Below, piece after piece: positions 1-10,925 of a stretch of DNA of 64,000 nt; the first letter of the stretch is position 1, and each line of letters begins with the position of its first letter. Both the position numbers and the translations under genes were made by a program. Origin of the DNA: Owenia fusiformis (lineage: Eukaryota; Annelida; Polychaeta; Sabellida; Oweniidae); the NCBI GenBank assembly GCA_903813345.2, contig CAIIXF020000011.1, positions 18,955,754 through 19,019,753 of the forward strand, written 5' to 3'. The notes beneath the pieces are model-generated. The model worked only from the letters and a program-made list of their open reading frames with translations. It made no database searches and had not been told where the DNA came from.

Positions 1-199
1 CTCATTTGCGCCGCACCCAATATTTCCCACAGGCTCTGTCTGCATAGGGTGAAAAGGAAACTTATAAGATGATTATTGATCATGGAGAATATCAATAAAC
101 TTGTTATAATTCCATGTTTTAAATTATGTTCATACAATTTCTTGATCTCTTTCTTGACAGAGCATAAGATACTTAGTTAATAAGTATAAATTAGCCCAA

Positions 200-437
200 A
201 TTTCAGGTCAGAAAAAAAACTTCTGCGCCTGCGCAAAAAAAATCTTTGGCCCCTAAAACCAAAAAAAGGCCAAAATTCTGAAATTTTTTGGCCAAATTTG
301 GCCTGAAATTAAAAAATAAGGCCTTAAAAGGCCCAGTAATGATCAAAAAGACCCACTTTTTGGGGCCTTAAGGCCTTTTTTGGCCCAAAATCTATTTTGA
401 ACCCAATTTTTTTTCTTGGCCCACCCAAGGGGAGGGC
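200..437 (-). repeat. Dispersed GGCC-rich repeat, copy 1
   Basis: The stretch is rich in GGCC and TTTTGGCCC words. It matches the reverse complement of the block at about 4345-4575: both share a GCGCAANNNN...TTTGGCCCCTAAAACC run and a GGCCTTATTTTTTAATTTTAGGCC run. No coding capacity or clear terminal repeats are visible. It is a short dispersed element of unknown class. Confidence 0.7.
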
Positions 438-1244
438 ATGGTGAAACTAAAATATACACAAGAAATCTAATGCACTGTACATAGTATAAGTAAATGTGCA
501 TAGAAATAACAGGGAAATTCAATAAGTGGTCCAGAAGAGAAATGATTTAATCCAGGCTAATTGTGTAGTAAAAAAGCTACTGGCGCATAAAATTTTGGTA
601 AAAATGAAGTTTTCATCACAATGACATGTTAATTATGACATTTGGGATTTTTATCATTGTTCCCTTTCTTTCAAATAAAAACATCCTGGCATAAAGAATC
701 AATTAAGTTACCATGGGAATTGGACTATCGCTAGCCAGAGCTTCATTATTCTATTACATCTCCTTCGACCAATGAATCTTATTATTTTCACAAAATCTTA
801 AACATTGTCCTGACAGTCCGTCTAAACAATTTCACATTTTTTAAACATTATGTCTCCCGATGACATAACTATAGATAAAATTATGAAATTAAATACACAC
901 ATTCTTAGGTTTCTGCAACAAACTAAACAAGCGGATGTAAGTACTGATTTATCAATAAGAAACTCGAAAATCTTGATTTTGCTAATAAGAGAATAGTAAG
1001 TGCTCATATATCATAGGAATTGTACACTAGGGACAATATAAATAGGATAGAATGTTTAAGAACTAAGACTAAGCACTGGTTTGATGTCAATGTGCCTAAC
1101 CAACAAGACAATGTAGAGATCGTTCTTAGTATTCATCATAATCAGTGTCCACAATGGAATATTCATACATGTAACACTGTAGTTTGTCCTGTCCTTCATA
1201 ATAGATTGTCAATTCCTCAATTCATGATAGCTTTTTAAAAATAA
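438..1244. other. Unannotated AT-rich intergenic sequence
   Basis: Only short frames without protein-like composition are present. I see no RNA gene, no terminal repeats and no tandem array. Confidence 0.6.
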
Positions 1245-1710
1245 ATAGTACCGTGGGTACTGGGCTCATATTGTGTTACTCAAAATGGCAGAAAATGGCA
1301 GAAAATAAAAAAATGGAGGTAATTTTCGCAGATTTTTTGTAACAAAATTATTTCATTCAACTACTCTTTACAGTAACATGACTTTTTACAATGCAGGTGA
1401 GCTTTTGCACCAGCATAAGGGAGTTTTCTGTATTGATGTTGAACAAATATAACTTAAAAAGGGAATTCTATCGACACCCGGTTTTAAAGCAAATGGTCCA
1501 AAAGTGAATTTCGCGAGACAAAAATGGTGGCCATTTTAAAAATAGACCAGGAGTCAAGGGGGGTTTTCTGTATTGATGTTGAACAAAAATAACTTAAAAT
1601 GGGAATCCTGTTGACAGAGGTTTTAAAACTGGCCAATTGTTGACAGACGGACAGACAGATGGACAAGTGAGTGATTGCAATAGCTCACACAGCAGGTTCT
1701 ATCATACACA
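1245..1710 (+). mobile_element. Pearl-like tandem-core element, copy A
   Basis: Two core units, marked by GTTTTCTGTATTGATGTTGAACAA at about 1420 and 1564, are followed by a GACAGACGGACAGACAGATGG microsatellite and a short AGTGATTGCAATAGCTCA end. A tandem core plus an ACGG/GACG-type tract near one end is the arrangement of pearl-like (Helitron/Helentron-related) elements of bivalves. The family assignment is inferred from architecture. There is no coding sequence. Confidence 0.5.
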
Positions 1711-1715
1711 CTTTT

Positions 1716-1830
1716 CAGGCCTGTAGCCAAGTTTTACCAGGGGCTCAGTATTTTGGAAAATTCCAGGAGTGGCTCAAATTTGAAAAATCAAGCCAAAATC
1801 ACTTGAAAATGTGAAAAGCTCCATGATTTT
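1716..1830 (+). repeat. GCCCGTAGCCAGG repeat family, copy 1
   Basis: It begins GGCCTGTAGCCAAG and runs to CCAAAATCACTT. The same frame of words appears at 40086-40190 (GGCCCGTAGCCAGG to CCAAAATCACTT), at 21397-21612 and, as a fragment, at about 17395-17465. It is noncoding. Confidence 0.65.
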
Positions 1831-4104
1831 TAAAGAATTTTGGCCAGCTAACGCCCTGCCTAAAGATCTACAATTCTCGTTTTTTTCTAATCTGGTGCCA
1901 AGCATTATTTATAACATATTCAAACATGACCATTGTGATAACTACATCACACCAGTGGTCACACCTCCTTTGACTTCTGCCTCATCGCGAAAAATTGACT
2001 TGCTGCTTTTTTAACTTGTCTCGAAAAAGTCATTTTGCCAAGTTATTTTTGACACTTTTCAGTAAACACAATTCATATCAGATGTACTGATATTTTTGTG
2101 CTACATTTTTGTCCACATACATACACAATCCAGGTGCCTTTGAATATTGGTTTGGTTGAAAATAAGGGTTGAGGTTGTTATTTTTGTGCTGCCATTTTTC
2201 TGATTCTATAAATTGTGAAAGGATGGTGAATGATTATGAGAAATGTAGGCATGCAGGTTTTCTATTAGCAAACCTTCAATTCACAAGAGCCTAACATGTT
2301 TTAATTAACTTACTAATTGACTTAATTATTAAAGGAATGTGGCTTACAGTGCATTAAATCATCCTAATCTCACCACTGGATAGCCTAAAGATAATAAGTA
2401 TCATGGCCATCTTTTAAAATGTAGAACAGAGTGGAAAGAATGTTAAAAGCAAGGAATAAGTTGAACATTGTGAATGCAGTTAATGTTAATTGGCATAAAG
2501 TGAAGAAAGATGTGTATTATAATTAGCCAGATCATTCTTATTTTGGAGATGGAAGGAGTGAAAGTGACCATTTTCTGAAGGGTTATACCAGTTCTATATT
2601 GGTATTTTTGTTTAGGATTGTGAGAGTGAAAATTGAATGGTGGGGAGGAGGTATTAGACATTGTTTCTTTTGATGACAGATCATTTTTTCAAATAATTAT
2701 GTACATGTGTTCACATTAGATCACAGAAGGGGTTTGTTTTCTTTGTGACTGATGTATGTTATATGTTTTCTTTTTCTTGATGTGTTTATCTTCAGTAGTA
2801 TTAGCAAACATAAAGACAGCCAATGGCTTAGTTTCCAGAACATTCCCCACTTGAATATTGTTGTGTACACGTTAATAGAAATTAACACAATAATTCTTAA
2901 ATACTATTTATTGCTAATAATTCTTTTACTATTATTTAGGTAATATTATTTAGGTAATAATTCCAAAACTGGTAAAGATTTCCATGCAGTGTATATGTCC
3001 ATATATCAAGCTATATTATATGCCTGAATAGTAATCAATGTTATACTGTAGAATGATGTTAATATCCCTTGTGAAAACAATCAATGTCAAATCAGAACTT
3101 GTCATTTCTACAATCCATATTTGCACACTAGCTAGTTTCTGTTAGAGCTTTGATTCAAATAACAATTGTCTAATTGAATACTATACAAATACATGTATTT
3201 CATTCTATTAAAAGAGTGTGTAAACTCTAATCCTATAAACACCCAAAATGTTTTTAATTAATAATGATCTGCGTTACTTCCTGAGAAAATATCAAAGCAC
3301 AAAAAACTCCAGTTCAATAAAATATCTTGCATACAAGATTATATTAGGATACAAAAGTGTGAATAATATGTAATATACAAGTATTTAATTACTTTTTAAT
3401 TCATAAAGTGCAATGCTTTTCTACACAAACAAAACTTTATATATTATGTTCTTTTAATATAATAAGATATCATTGATTAATGCCGTTTCTATGCTTATAG
3501 GTTTATATCCTTTTTAAAGCAAGTACATGTATGTTTCCTTCAAAATGTCAACACCTTTTTACAATTTTATGATATTTTGTTGTGCAAGTCTACAATCAAC
3601 ACAACATTCAGAACTGTTTAATAGTTTAATCTAATATTGAGGACAAAGATGGCAAATCCTTTTATTCCATTGAAAGATGGCAGCATAGTCTTTATCAGTT
3701 CCCTGTGTCTCCAGATGACCCGTTATGCCATCTTTGTCTGTGCACACTCAGTAAGATCATCATTTGTGATCTTCTACTTCAGGGCAGACAGTTCACCAAC
3801 AAAATCAGAACTTCGGGATCAAGGCTGTGCACCACATTTGCCATTCTTAGTTGTCATCTGAAAGGGCAACATACTAGTATACTAGTTATAGTAAAATCAT
3901 TTTTTTTATTAAATGTAAAGTCATCACATGTATAACCTCCTCTTTATCATAGAAATCTATGTAATTGAATAATTGAATATTGACACAGATCTTCAGTAAA
4001 TCATACTTCCAATTACTGTAGTTATAATGTCACCAATACAATTTTGGTGCAAAACTGTAGCTGTATAATTCCAAAATAAAGTATCAGAAAAGACTCTTTG
4101 TCTC
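1831..4104. other. Unannotated AT-rich sequence
   Basis: No convincing coding exon, RNA gene or transposon ends are visible. Short frames near 3640-3930 on the plus strand lack recognisable domains, and I do not count them as genes. Confidence 0.55.
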
Positions 4105-4107
4105 GGT

Positions 4108-4284
4108 TTGGAGAATGAAGTTCATCAGTCTACTGCAGGTTATGCCTGCTTTGGACAATTTTGATATTTCTTACATACTGTAGATTTAAATGTCCTCTTT
4201 TGAATATCCATAATATATTTTGGTTGTTATTTCTATATTTTTCATAAAAAATACTGATGACTGTGATGAACTTCATTCTCCAAC
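4108..4284. mobile_element. Short inverted-repeat element (about 177 bp)
   Basis: GGAGAATGAAGTTCATCA at about 4110-4127 is repeated in perfect inverted orientation at about 4265-4282. Roughly 135 bp of AT-rich sequence lies between. This is a MITE-like hairpin of unassigned superfamily, and the target-site duplication is not clear. Confidence 0.6.
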
Positions 4285-4344
4285 CATATCTTTTGATATG
4301 TATAGAAAATATTCCCAGCTGCAACTCAAGTCAGACATACAGTG

Positions 4345-4575
4345 CACATTGGCGGATCTGGGGGGGCAGGGGCCCCCCTTAGGTGGGCCCAGAACCCTAA
4401 GGCCTTATTTTTTAATTTTAGGCCAAATTTTGAAGAAAATGGGCCTCTAGATTTCAAAATTTGGGGCCACTTTTTGGTTTTAGGGGCCAAAATTTTATTC
4501 GCACAACTGCGGGTGTTTTTTCTCAGAACTGAAATTTGGGCCCCCCCTTGTTGGTTTCCAGATTCGACCCTGGTG
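4345..4575 (+). repeat. Dispersed GGCC-rich repeat, copy 2
   Basis: It starts GGCGGATCTGGGGGGGC and ends near GATTCGACCCTGG. It is the reverse-oriented partner of the copy at 200-437. Frames over it on both strands are by-products of the repeat. Confidence 0.7.
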
Positions 4576-5124
4576 CATACTGTACAGTACTCATTATAGC
4601 CGATAGAGCTAACCTGATCTGAAGCTATCTTAATTTTCATTTTCTTGAATGAACTGCACTGATTATGAAATTGATCTAAAGCCAATATCTATGAATTACG
4701 TATTACATAAGCTGGTCATTTAAGGTTACGTTATATATTTACTTTCAAAGACTACAGTATACCAATATGCTACTTTCACAGGATTCGTACAAATGTCAGG
4801 TGATAAAAGGATGAATCTTGTTGGGAGCATTTTCCTTTGGGAGACAATGGAAACTTATGTTGATGCAGCTAGAATTTAATAAGACATTGTGTCTGAGGAA
4901 TATGGAGCATACTGCCAGTTGAGATGATTCTCCTTTTGTATATAAGGCCATTCAAAGTTAATTCTAAGTTTAAAGTCCTGTTGAGAGATCAAATCTAAGG
5001 AGGGTGATAGGTAAAAATACAAAATAAACATTTATTCAACTTTGAATAGCTTATAGACCAAATGTTAAAATAGCTCATTTTTGGCATTACATCACTTCCT
5101 AAAACAAAAAGAAGCAAGAATTTC
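4576..5124. other. Unannotated sequence 3' of the BH3-like gene
   Basis: No repeats or exons are recognised. A 3' continuation of the BH3-like gene was not found here. Confidence 0.5.
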
Positions 5125-5466
5125 TTACCTTAGCATTCTGTGTATAATGGCTGCCACGATGAGGGAAATCTGCATGACAACACAAGCTGGACAATCCAAA
5201 GTTATTTCGACTGCCAATTTGTAATGTGGGTATTCGATAATGTGTTTATTACTTTTTCTGCTATTTTCAATCTCATCTCCTATCTTACGGAGTTGCTCTG
5301 CAACAGTTATTTGACAAACATGGTCAGGCATGTCCTCCTTTGTTCCATTATTTGTTTCATCGCTTATTTGGTCAAATGATTCAATGTTTGTGCTATCGAG
5401 AACAGTCCTCATCATGTGCTGTTGTTTATCTGCAGTTATATTTTCGATACACTCAACAATCTCCAT
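5125..5466 (-). CDS. Candidate Bim-like BH3-only protein (113 aa)
   Basis: The frame opens at an ATG directly preceded by an in-frame TAA and runs 113 codons. Residues 55-66 read VAEQLRKIGDEI. That fits the BH3 pattern (hydrophobic V55, L59, I62 and I66, with G63-D64-E65) and is close to the BH3 of vertebrate Bim. The first 50 residues are acidic and look disordered. Residues about 92-108 are hydrophobic and are followed by a short basic end (HRMLR), as in a tail anchor. BH3-only proteins bind the groove of Bcl-2 relatives and promote apoptosis, usually at mitochondria. No NWGR-type BH1 motif is present, so a full Bcl-2 fold is unlikely. The stop codon lies inside AAG|GTAAGA, a good 5' splice site, so the last residues could be replaced by splicing. 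The motif match is strong; the gene status is inferred. Confidence 0.6.
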   Translation of the reverse strand: MEIVECIENITADKQQHMMRTVLDSTNIESFDQISDETNNGTKEDMPDHVCQITVAEQLRKIGDEIENSRKSNKHIIEYPHYKLAVEITLDCPACVVMQISLIVAAIIHRMLR

Positions 5467-6348
5467 TTAAACTTGAGTATAGGGTTAGAGATGTTCCAAT
5501 ATATAATATATATCCAATGGATGGTTTATATATTCCTATAGTTTGTTTATTCCAATATAAGTTTATTGTTCCACGTCCAAGAACTCTGTGAGGAGTATAT
5601 TCCATTTCATTATTGCATTTAAATAGTGTTTCTTACTTTAGAGAAGGAGTCATCATTGACCCAGTATCTCTATTATTACATAAATATATTACCAATCCCT
5701 ATTGTATCTAAGTCAAGCAAAAGACTTCTGCTACCTTTGGCAGGTTGCCTTAGGTGGGCAGCATCTGAACTTATTAAGGACAGCAAAATTCCATTTTCCC
5801 AGAAGGCAATGTATGATCATGTGACTTGAAATAGTCAATTGCAAATTGGTATTCTCTGATTTCAACAGCTTGCTCTTCAAAATGATTTCTAATATTGATT
5901 ATTGATTAAATGATAGTTCTGATATGATTGTGTATAATGAAACTGCATCAATTGCCTCATTTGTTACATAGAGAACCATATATGGAAGTGACTCATGTGT
6001 TCCATTTGGATTGAACCACTCCATAAGATTTTGAGGGTGAGGACGGACCTAAACTACAGTACACCTCCTTCATATTAATTTCATTTTAGTAACCCAAGCC
6101 TACAATGTTTCCACATTTTAAAAAGTAAGGCTAGGAGTTTCTTTTCTAAATATTTGATTGTTCTCAAAATACATACTGTAATGCTCCCCTTATTAGTACC
6201 CATGTATCTATTGAACATTTGAGAATAGGATAGGAGAACTGGATAAAATTAAAAATAAAGCAAAGAGCATTGAAGAATATAAATTACAATAATGTAGTCT
6301 TTAAAGGACAAAAAACATTATAATCACAAGCAAGATGGTCAATGATCA
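5467..6348. promoter_or_regulatory. Upstream flank of the BH3-like gene
   Basis: This holds the 5' side of the minus-strand BH3-like frame. I see no clear TATA box or exon. A short plus-strand frame near 5626-5829 has no recognisable domain. Confidence 0.25.
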
Positions 6349-6352
6349 TTAA

Positions 6353-7035
6353 CCTTTACCATGCTGCCTTATTTCAGCAAATATATCCCACGCAACTGGC
6401 TTATTTTTCAAAGAGTGCAAAAAATGATATAATAATTAATATCTCAATAACTACTAAATGAATCTGGATAAAATTTTCACAAAGGGAAGATACAGTGGCC
6501 TGGCTCATGAAAAAAATGTTCTCATGAATTTTTTCGTACATTAACACGACTGGGCATAAATATACCATGAATACTCCTCCGGAATCCGCCGCTCCGCCTC
6601 TTCGTCTGGTCAGAATCCAGATCTGAATTTGCAGCGATCGAATGTTCAATTTTTCAGTTCAGAAAATATTCTAGTTTCTATTTTCGATGACCGTTATCGG
6701 CTTCCAAGAGCCTAAAGAGCTCGAAATCGTAATTCATTTCCTCCACATTTTCGTTGTGATCGTATTTGTCCACCATTTTGTACGATTCGTTCACTAAAAA
6801 CGACTAAAACACTGTTTAAATTGTTGAATTGAGAATTATTTTTCGAAATATCGCCATTCTAGGTCAACAGGAAGTCATGTTAGGCACTGAATAAATCGGG
6901 CAATCTAATTGGACAATACGAATGGCGCGAAAAAGTAAAGTTTTTAAAAGTTTGAAATCGGGCGTACGGGTCCGCCGGCAGTTGTGAGAGACATTTTAGT
7001 CTCGGCGGACGAGTCCGCCGGCAGCACGCTAAAGG
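6353..7035. mobile_element. Nonautonomous piggyBac-type element (683 bp)
   Basis: TTAA stands on both sides (6349-6352 and 7036-7039). The ends are inverted: CCTTTACCATGCTGCC on the left, and CCTTTAGCGTGCTGCCGGCGG as the complement of the right. TTAA target duplications and CCYTT-type ends are the hallmark of piggyBac. The right end carries a second copy of the GTCCGCCGGCAG word about 50 bp inside, probably a transposase-binding repeat. There is no transposase frame, so an autonomous relative must have moved it. Confidence 0.8.
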
Positions 7036-7039
7036 TTAA

Positions 7040-7318
7040 CATGAATCTACACTGCAGATCATTGTTTTTTTTATTCCATGGGTTTAAGGAACTGAGCATA
7101 TTTGGGATGTTGTATTTGTGAACCCCCCCCCCCCAGGGAGACCTGGAAATTTTTTATGACCTGAAATGTGCATCCCCCTTATAAGCTTCCATATCTGCCA
7201 CTGCCCCTCCCCCCTTTGAATACACTAAAAAATTGTGAAAATGACAATTTTGCACCTACTCGAGAAAAAATCCTCTAGAGAATACTTGACCTACTATAGT
7301 ATAGTAGACCTAATGAGT
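7040..7318. other. 3' flank of the TIR gene
   Basis: It contains a run of 13 C at about 7122-7135 and otherwise unremarkable sequence. The 3' UTR of the minus-strand TIR gene should fall here. Confidence 0.4.
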
Positions 7319-7323
7319 TTATT
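7318..7323 (-). terminator. AATAAA polyadenylation signal overlapping the stop codon
   Basis: On the minus strand the gene ends in CCAATAAAC. The TAA stop of the TIR gene is embedded in AATAAA. If this signal is used, the 3' UTR would be only about 15-30 nt long. Confidence 0.4.
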
Positions 7324-8602
7324 GGTTTTCTTGTTGAACAAATTGGCAGAAACACATTTGTTCATAAACCACAACATGACGTACAACAGTTGCTTTTTGT
7401 GTACCACTCTGTATAGACAGAGCATAGTTAAAGAGGTGTCTTTTCAAAACTGCTAGTTTGTATGCCTCAACATCAAACTCTGGATTGTCATTGATTTTTT
7501 CTTTAACAATGTACTCTAAGCACATTGTGATGTCATACTTCATTATTGCCAAAACAGGATTCCTGTTCTTATACGTCACTGTAAATATGACATTTTTGTT
7601 GACAACTCTATTGATTGAAATATTTCTGAGCATGTTTCTGAAACTGATTTTTAGCAATGTGTTACTTAGTGGCAAACCAATTACTGCAAGAATGATAAAT
7701 GTAAACAGTGTTATAAGAATAATCAGAGGTAAAACTATATCTTGTGTGGCCATATATATATAGAAGCCATTGCCTGCAAATAAAATGAGCAAAATAATAG
7801 TGAATATCAGACCACAGTGATTTGTGAAGTGATCAGGTAAACAAGAAGAGTTCATATGTAAAACACAAGTGTGTCTCATCAAAGCTGATGAGTTGATCGA
7901 ATCAATGATGTCTCTTATTTCAAGATCGCTAAAAGCTATGCCTCTAACATCGAGACCCATCTTCATATCATCAACAGTAGTATCCAAGACAAAGGAACAT
8001 TTCTGCCATTTGCTTTTAATGTTGAAGTATGACCCATTGGTGACCATATTACGTTGAACCTGAGGTGGTAATTCTGGTTCCTTTGTGTCTTTAGCTACAG
8101 CTTGGAGAATACGTTCTGTAGCCTGATTCTTATCCAAGTGTGAGACATCTAAATAACTGATGTGTTTTAGTGTGTCTGGTAGAGCACATGGTCTCAGTTT
8201 GATGGGAATGATTTCTATGAGGTTGTCATATGCAGCAGTGATAGCTGTATCGACCTCTGTCTGGCACCACCGGCTTTCTACAGCTTCAGGGGTAAAAACT
8301 AGCACTGTCTTCATGCTGCTAATAATAGCCCTGTTGATTTCAGATATACTTGTACGCCCTGGTAAAAAATCACGGTCATCATAACAGCATATAAGGTTAT
8401 ATGGCGGAGCTTCTAAGATCCGAACCATTTCAAGTACCAATCTTTTGTCTACAGAAGAATATGAGAAGAAGATATTGTATTCTTTACCATCTGGTAATTG
8501 CTCATCTCTGAGATTATCTAGAAGTTCATGTACAATTTCCTGTTTGTCTCCATTCTCCATATTTACGATCAAATGATCTGTTTCTTGGTATCCAGTAGCC
8601 AT
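7319..8602 (-). CDS. TIR-domain membrane protein with TMEM268-like region (427 aa)
   Basis: Intronless frame. Residues about 41-170 form a TIR domain: box 1 YNIFFSYSSVD (42-52), box 2 DDRDFLPGRTSISEI (75-89) and WCQTEV (112-117). The last holds the glutamate (E116) that NAD-cleaving TIRs use for catalysis. TIR domains signal in innate immunity by assembly or by NAD+ cleavage. Two hydrophobic segments (about 264-284 and 289-311) form a membrane hairpin, so both ends would face the cytosol. Residues 200-370 match my memory of human TMEM268 in order: an SF-x-L start, a helical stretch, paired membrane spans, then the IMKYDITMCLEYIVKEKI region. No signal peptide or ectodomain is present, so it is not a Toll receptor. 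The stop codon overlaps an AATAAA hexamer. The TIR call is very secure; the TMEM268 link is probable. Confidence 0.88.
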   Translation of the reverse strand: MATGYQETDHLIVNMENGDKQEIVHELLDNLRDEQLPDGKEYNIFFSYSSVDKRLVLEMVRILEAPPYNLICCYDDRDFLPGRTSISEINRAIISSMKTVLVFTPEAVESRWCQTEVDTAITAAYDNLIEIIPIKLRPCALPDTLKHISYLDVSHLDKNQATERILQAVAKDTKEPELPPQVQRNMVTNGSYFNIKSKWQKCSFVLDTTVDDMKMGLDVRGIAFSDLEIRDIIDSINSSALMRHTCVLHMNSSCLPDHFTNHCGLIFTIILLILFAGNGFYIYMATQDIVLPLIILITLFTFIILAVIGLPLSNTLLKISFRNMLRNISINRVVNKNVIFTVTYKNRNPVLAIMKYDITMCLEYIVKEKINDNPEFDVEAYKLAVLKRHLFNYALSIQSGTQKATVVRHVVVYEQMCFCQFVQQENQ

Positions 8603-8639
8603 AATTGCCCATCAGTCACTAAAACTGAATATTTAGAGC

Positions 8640-8810
8640 TGTCTATAGAGTATGTATGAATACTTCTTTAGTGTAGCATTAATAGAAATATTTCTTTAGA
8701 GATATATCGTGTTATAACTATGCTTTTCAAATTCGCGGAACTCATTTAATACGTGAAGTTGTATGGGTCATCAGGTTCAGTCTGGAAGTTCCACAAAACC
8801 TGATATATGA
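8640..8810. repeat. Local duplication upstream of the TIR gene, copy 1
   Basis: GCTTTTCAAATTCGCGGAACTCATTTAATA followed by a GTTGTATGGGTCATC word is repeated with divergence at about 9470-9650. The two copies are about 850 bp apart in the same orientation. This is an old tandem duplication of the TIR gene's 5' flank. Confidence 0.65.
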
Positions 8811-8974
8811 TATATTTGAGGTTAAACTCTCCCAACGTGTTTCTTCTTACAGAACTATTTAGAAACTGAATGGGAAGAATACATGGAGAAACCAAGAAAC
8901 AAACTACATGGTTGGAGTAACTATTGGTTAAATTAAATGAAAATGCTAAAAATACATTGAAATCTTCATCTTTC

Positions 8975-9240
8975 TGTCTCAGTTTCTTAATATTTTTAAT
9001 ATTCCTGAATCAAAATACATACATGGATGAATGGAGAGACTCAAAAAGTGTACAGTGCCCATTATAAATGTGGAAAAATATATGTGAGTTAGTTAAATGA
9101 TGAAATATGACTCAATCAGTGAATTATTAATCTTAATCTATGTATTAACCTATTAATGAGTCAATAATAAGGAAACATTGCCTTACACGACCCTTATTTA
9201 CATTATTTATGTAACAAACCTGATAATAGTGATGTTCAAA
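8975..9240. repeat. Duplicated block shared with 16974-17216, copy 1
   Basis: It shares long matching runs with the later block, in the same orientation: AAAAGTGTACAGTGCCCATT, TCTATGTATTAACCTAT and AACAAACCTGATAATAGTGATG. On the minus strand the matching part begins YNGHCTL in both. This copy then decays into a frame with a stop, while the copy at 17 kb stays open (MHFKSGIL...). Confidence 0.75.
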
Positions 9241-9469
9241 CTATATAGAGTTAAAGAGAGAATCAGATCTAGCCGCCATTCCTTGTCATATTTATTTTCT
9301 TAAAATCCCCACATTTTATTTCAGGAAAACTCAAGATTTTTATAAAAATGTATTATTTTTCCATAAGAATGGTTACCATTATTATTATTTGGAAGAATTT
9401 AGACATTTTTCAAACTTTCTTAAACTCAATGTATTTGAGCGGCCTAGAACCTATGCTATAGATTATGGA

Positions 9470-9650
9470 GATATATAGACCCACTCATTTTGTGTTGTGT
9501 GTAATGTTAGTAGAAATATTTAGTAGTGTATTTATTGCATTATTTCTTTAAACTATAAGCTTTTCAAATTCGCAGAACTCATTTAATATTTGCATGAGTT
9601 GTATGAGTCATCGAATCAATCTGAAAGGAGCACAGTTTGAAAACCTGCTA
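9470..9650. repeat. Local duplication upstream of the TIR gene, copy 2
   Basis: Partner of 8640-8810. It carries AAGCTTTTCAAATTCGCAGAA and the following CATTTAATA and GAGTTGTATGAGTCATC words. Confidence 0.65.
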
Positions 9651-10925
9651 CAATAAAACCTATCCGAATACCTGGCTAATCAAAACACCTCCAAATCTGA
9701 TATACTCACTGTTTTATCATGAAACCAAAACTTGAAAAATAGAATGTTGTTGATCATACTATGTCTAACTTATAAATTCATTTGACTGATTCTCAAATTA
9801 TTGGAATGCCATGAATTTAAGTGGTCAACAGAATTATAAAAATTTATTGAGAATGTGCTACAATTTCTTTAAAATCCAGAATCTTGTGAATGCAAAAACC
9901 TCAAAATGGGAACATCACCTAATCTGAACCTAATGTAACTTTTTTATTAAATTTTTACATTATTTGCCTTTGTTTGCTTAAAGCTATTGTTTCTTTGTGC
10001 GTTTAATCGTTATCTCAGTAAACACTTCCTAATCCAAATCTAATGCAACAACTTTTTCTTTTTCTTTTGTTTGCCTAGCTATTGTTTACTTTGTTTACCT
10101 TGTTTACTTTGTTCATTTAATCTTTATTTCTAGTAGGTTATATAGAAATAAATAAGCAAAAAATAAAAATGCAAAATGTTCAAATTAAATGGAAATGCCA
10201 AATAATCAAATAGTTCCTCCTAATCTACACTGGCATGTAGCGATTATAGCGGTCCTGTCTTGGCTTATTGAATTGTTACGAAGTTACGTATGCGGTGCGG
10301 AAGTTAGAGAGCAAATGACCATCATTTCAATGTAATAGTTTATGCAGGAAAATTGAGATTAGGCCATTGGAGTATTTGTTTCATGCATTTGTAAAACGTT
10401 GCCCACTCATAGGTCATACTTATCGTTAAACCAATAACTCAAATATATGCCCTTGTACACCGATCACCTGTTGAAATTAATACAGGCCGATTTCAACAAA
10501 TGTAAACGGCGATATATTTAAAATCGTATTCAAGCATGACCACGTCCCAACTTCTTTTGTTTTCTTTACAACTAAGCTATGACTGCAGTCTATTCAGTGT
10601 TGCGTATCGAACCTTGTTTATTATAAAAATAGTGCAACAACAAGCAGAATTCACACATTTACCTTATACTTATTCTCAACTGAAGACATTGAATTTATCT
10701 CTTAGGTTTTACATTATAAATATCTTAACATGCAGAATACGAAAATAGAGGCTTAGGCCCAACTTTGTATGAATTTTATGAGAATAATCTGATTTTAGAG
10801 AAATGAAAAGAAAAATGTCCACACCCTACACAAAATATTTATGGTTCCCCGGGAATACGTATGTGCTGCTTGTATATTAGAATCGTATTCCAGTTACAGA
10901 AAGAAGTACATATCATGCTAAACTA
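9651..10925. other. Unannotated sequence
   Basis: It contains AT-rich sequence with some TTTGTTTACTTTG-like short repeats near 10070-10110. No exon, RNA gene or element ends are recognised. Confidence 0.5.

Noticed and set aside
822-1238. Short frames on both strands
   Set aside because: Under 75 codons, no domains and no splice context.
4555-4575. GATTCGACCCTGG as a tRNA B-box
   Set aside because: Lies at the end of a dispersed repeat; no A-box or cloverleaf could be drawn.
4342-4685. 119-codon minus-strand and 85-codon plus-strand frames
   Set aside because: Both lie over the GGCC-rich dispersed repeat, which has another copy at 200-437.
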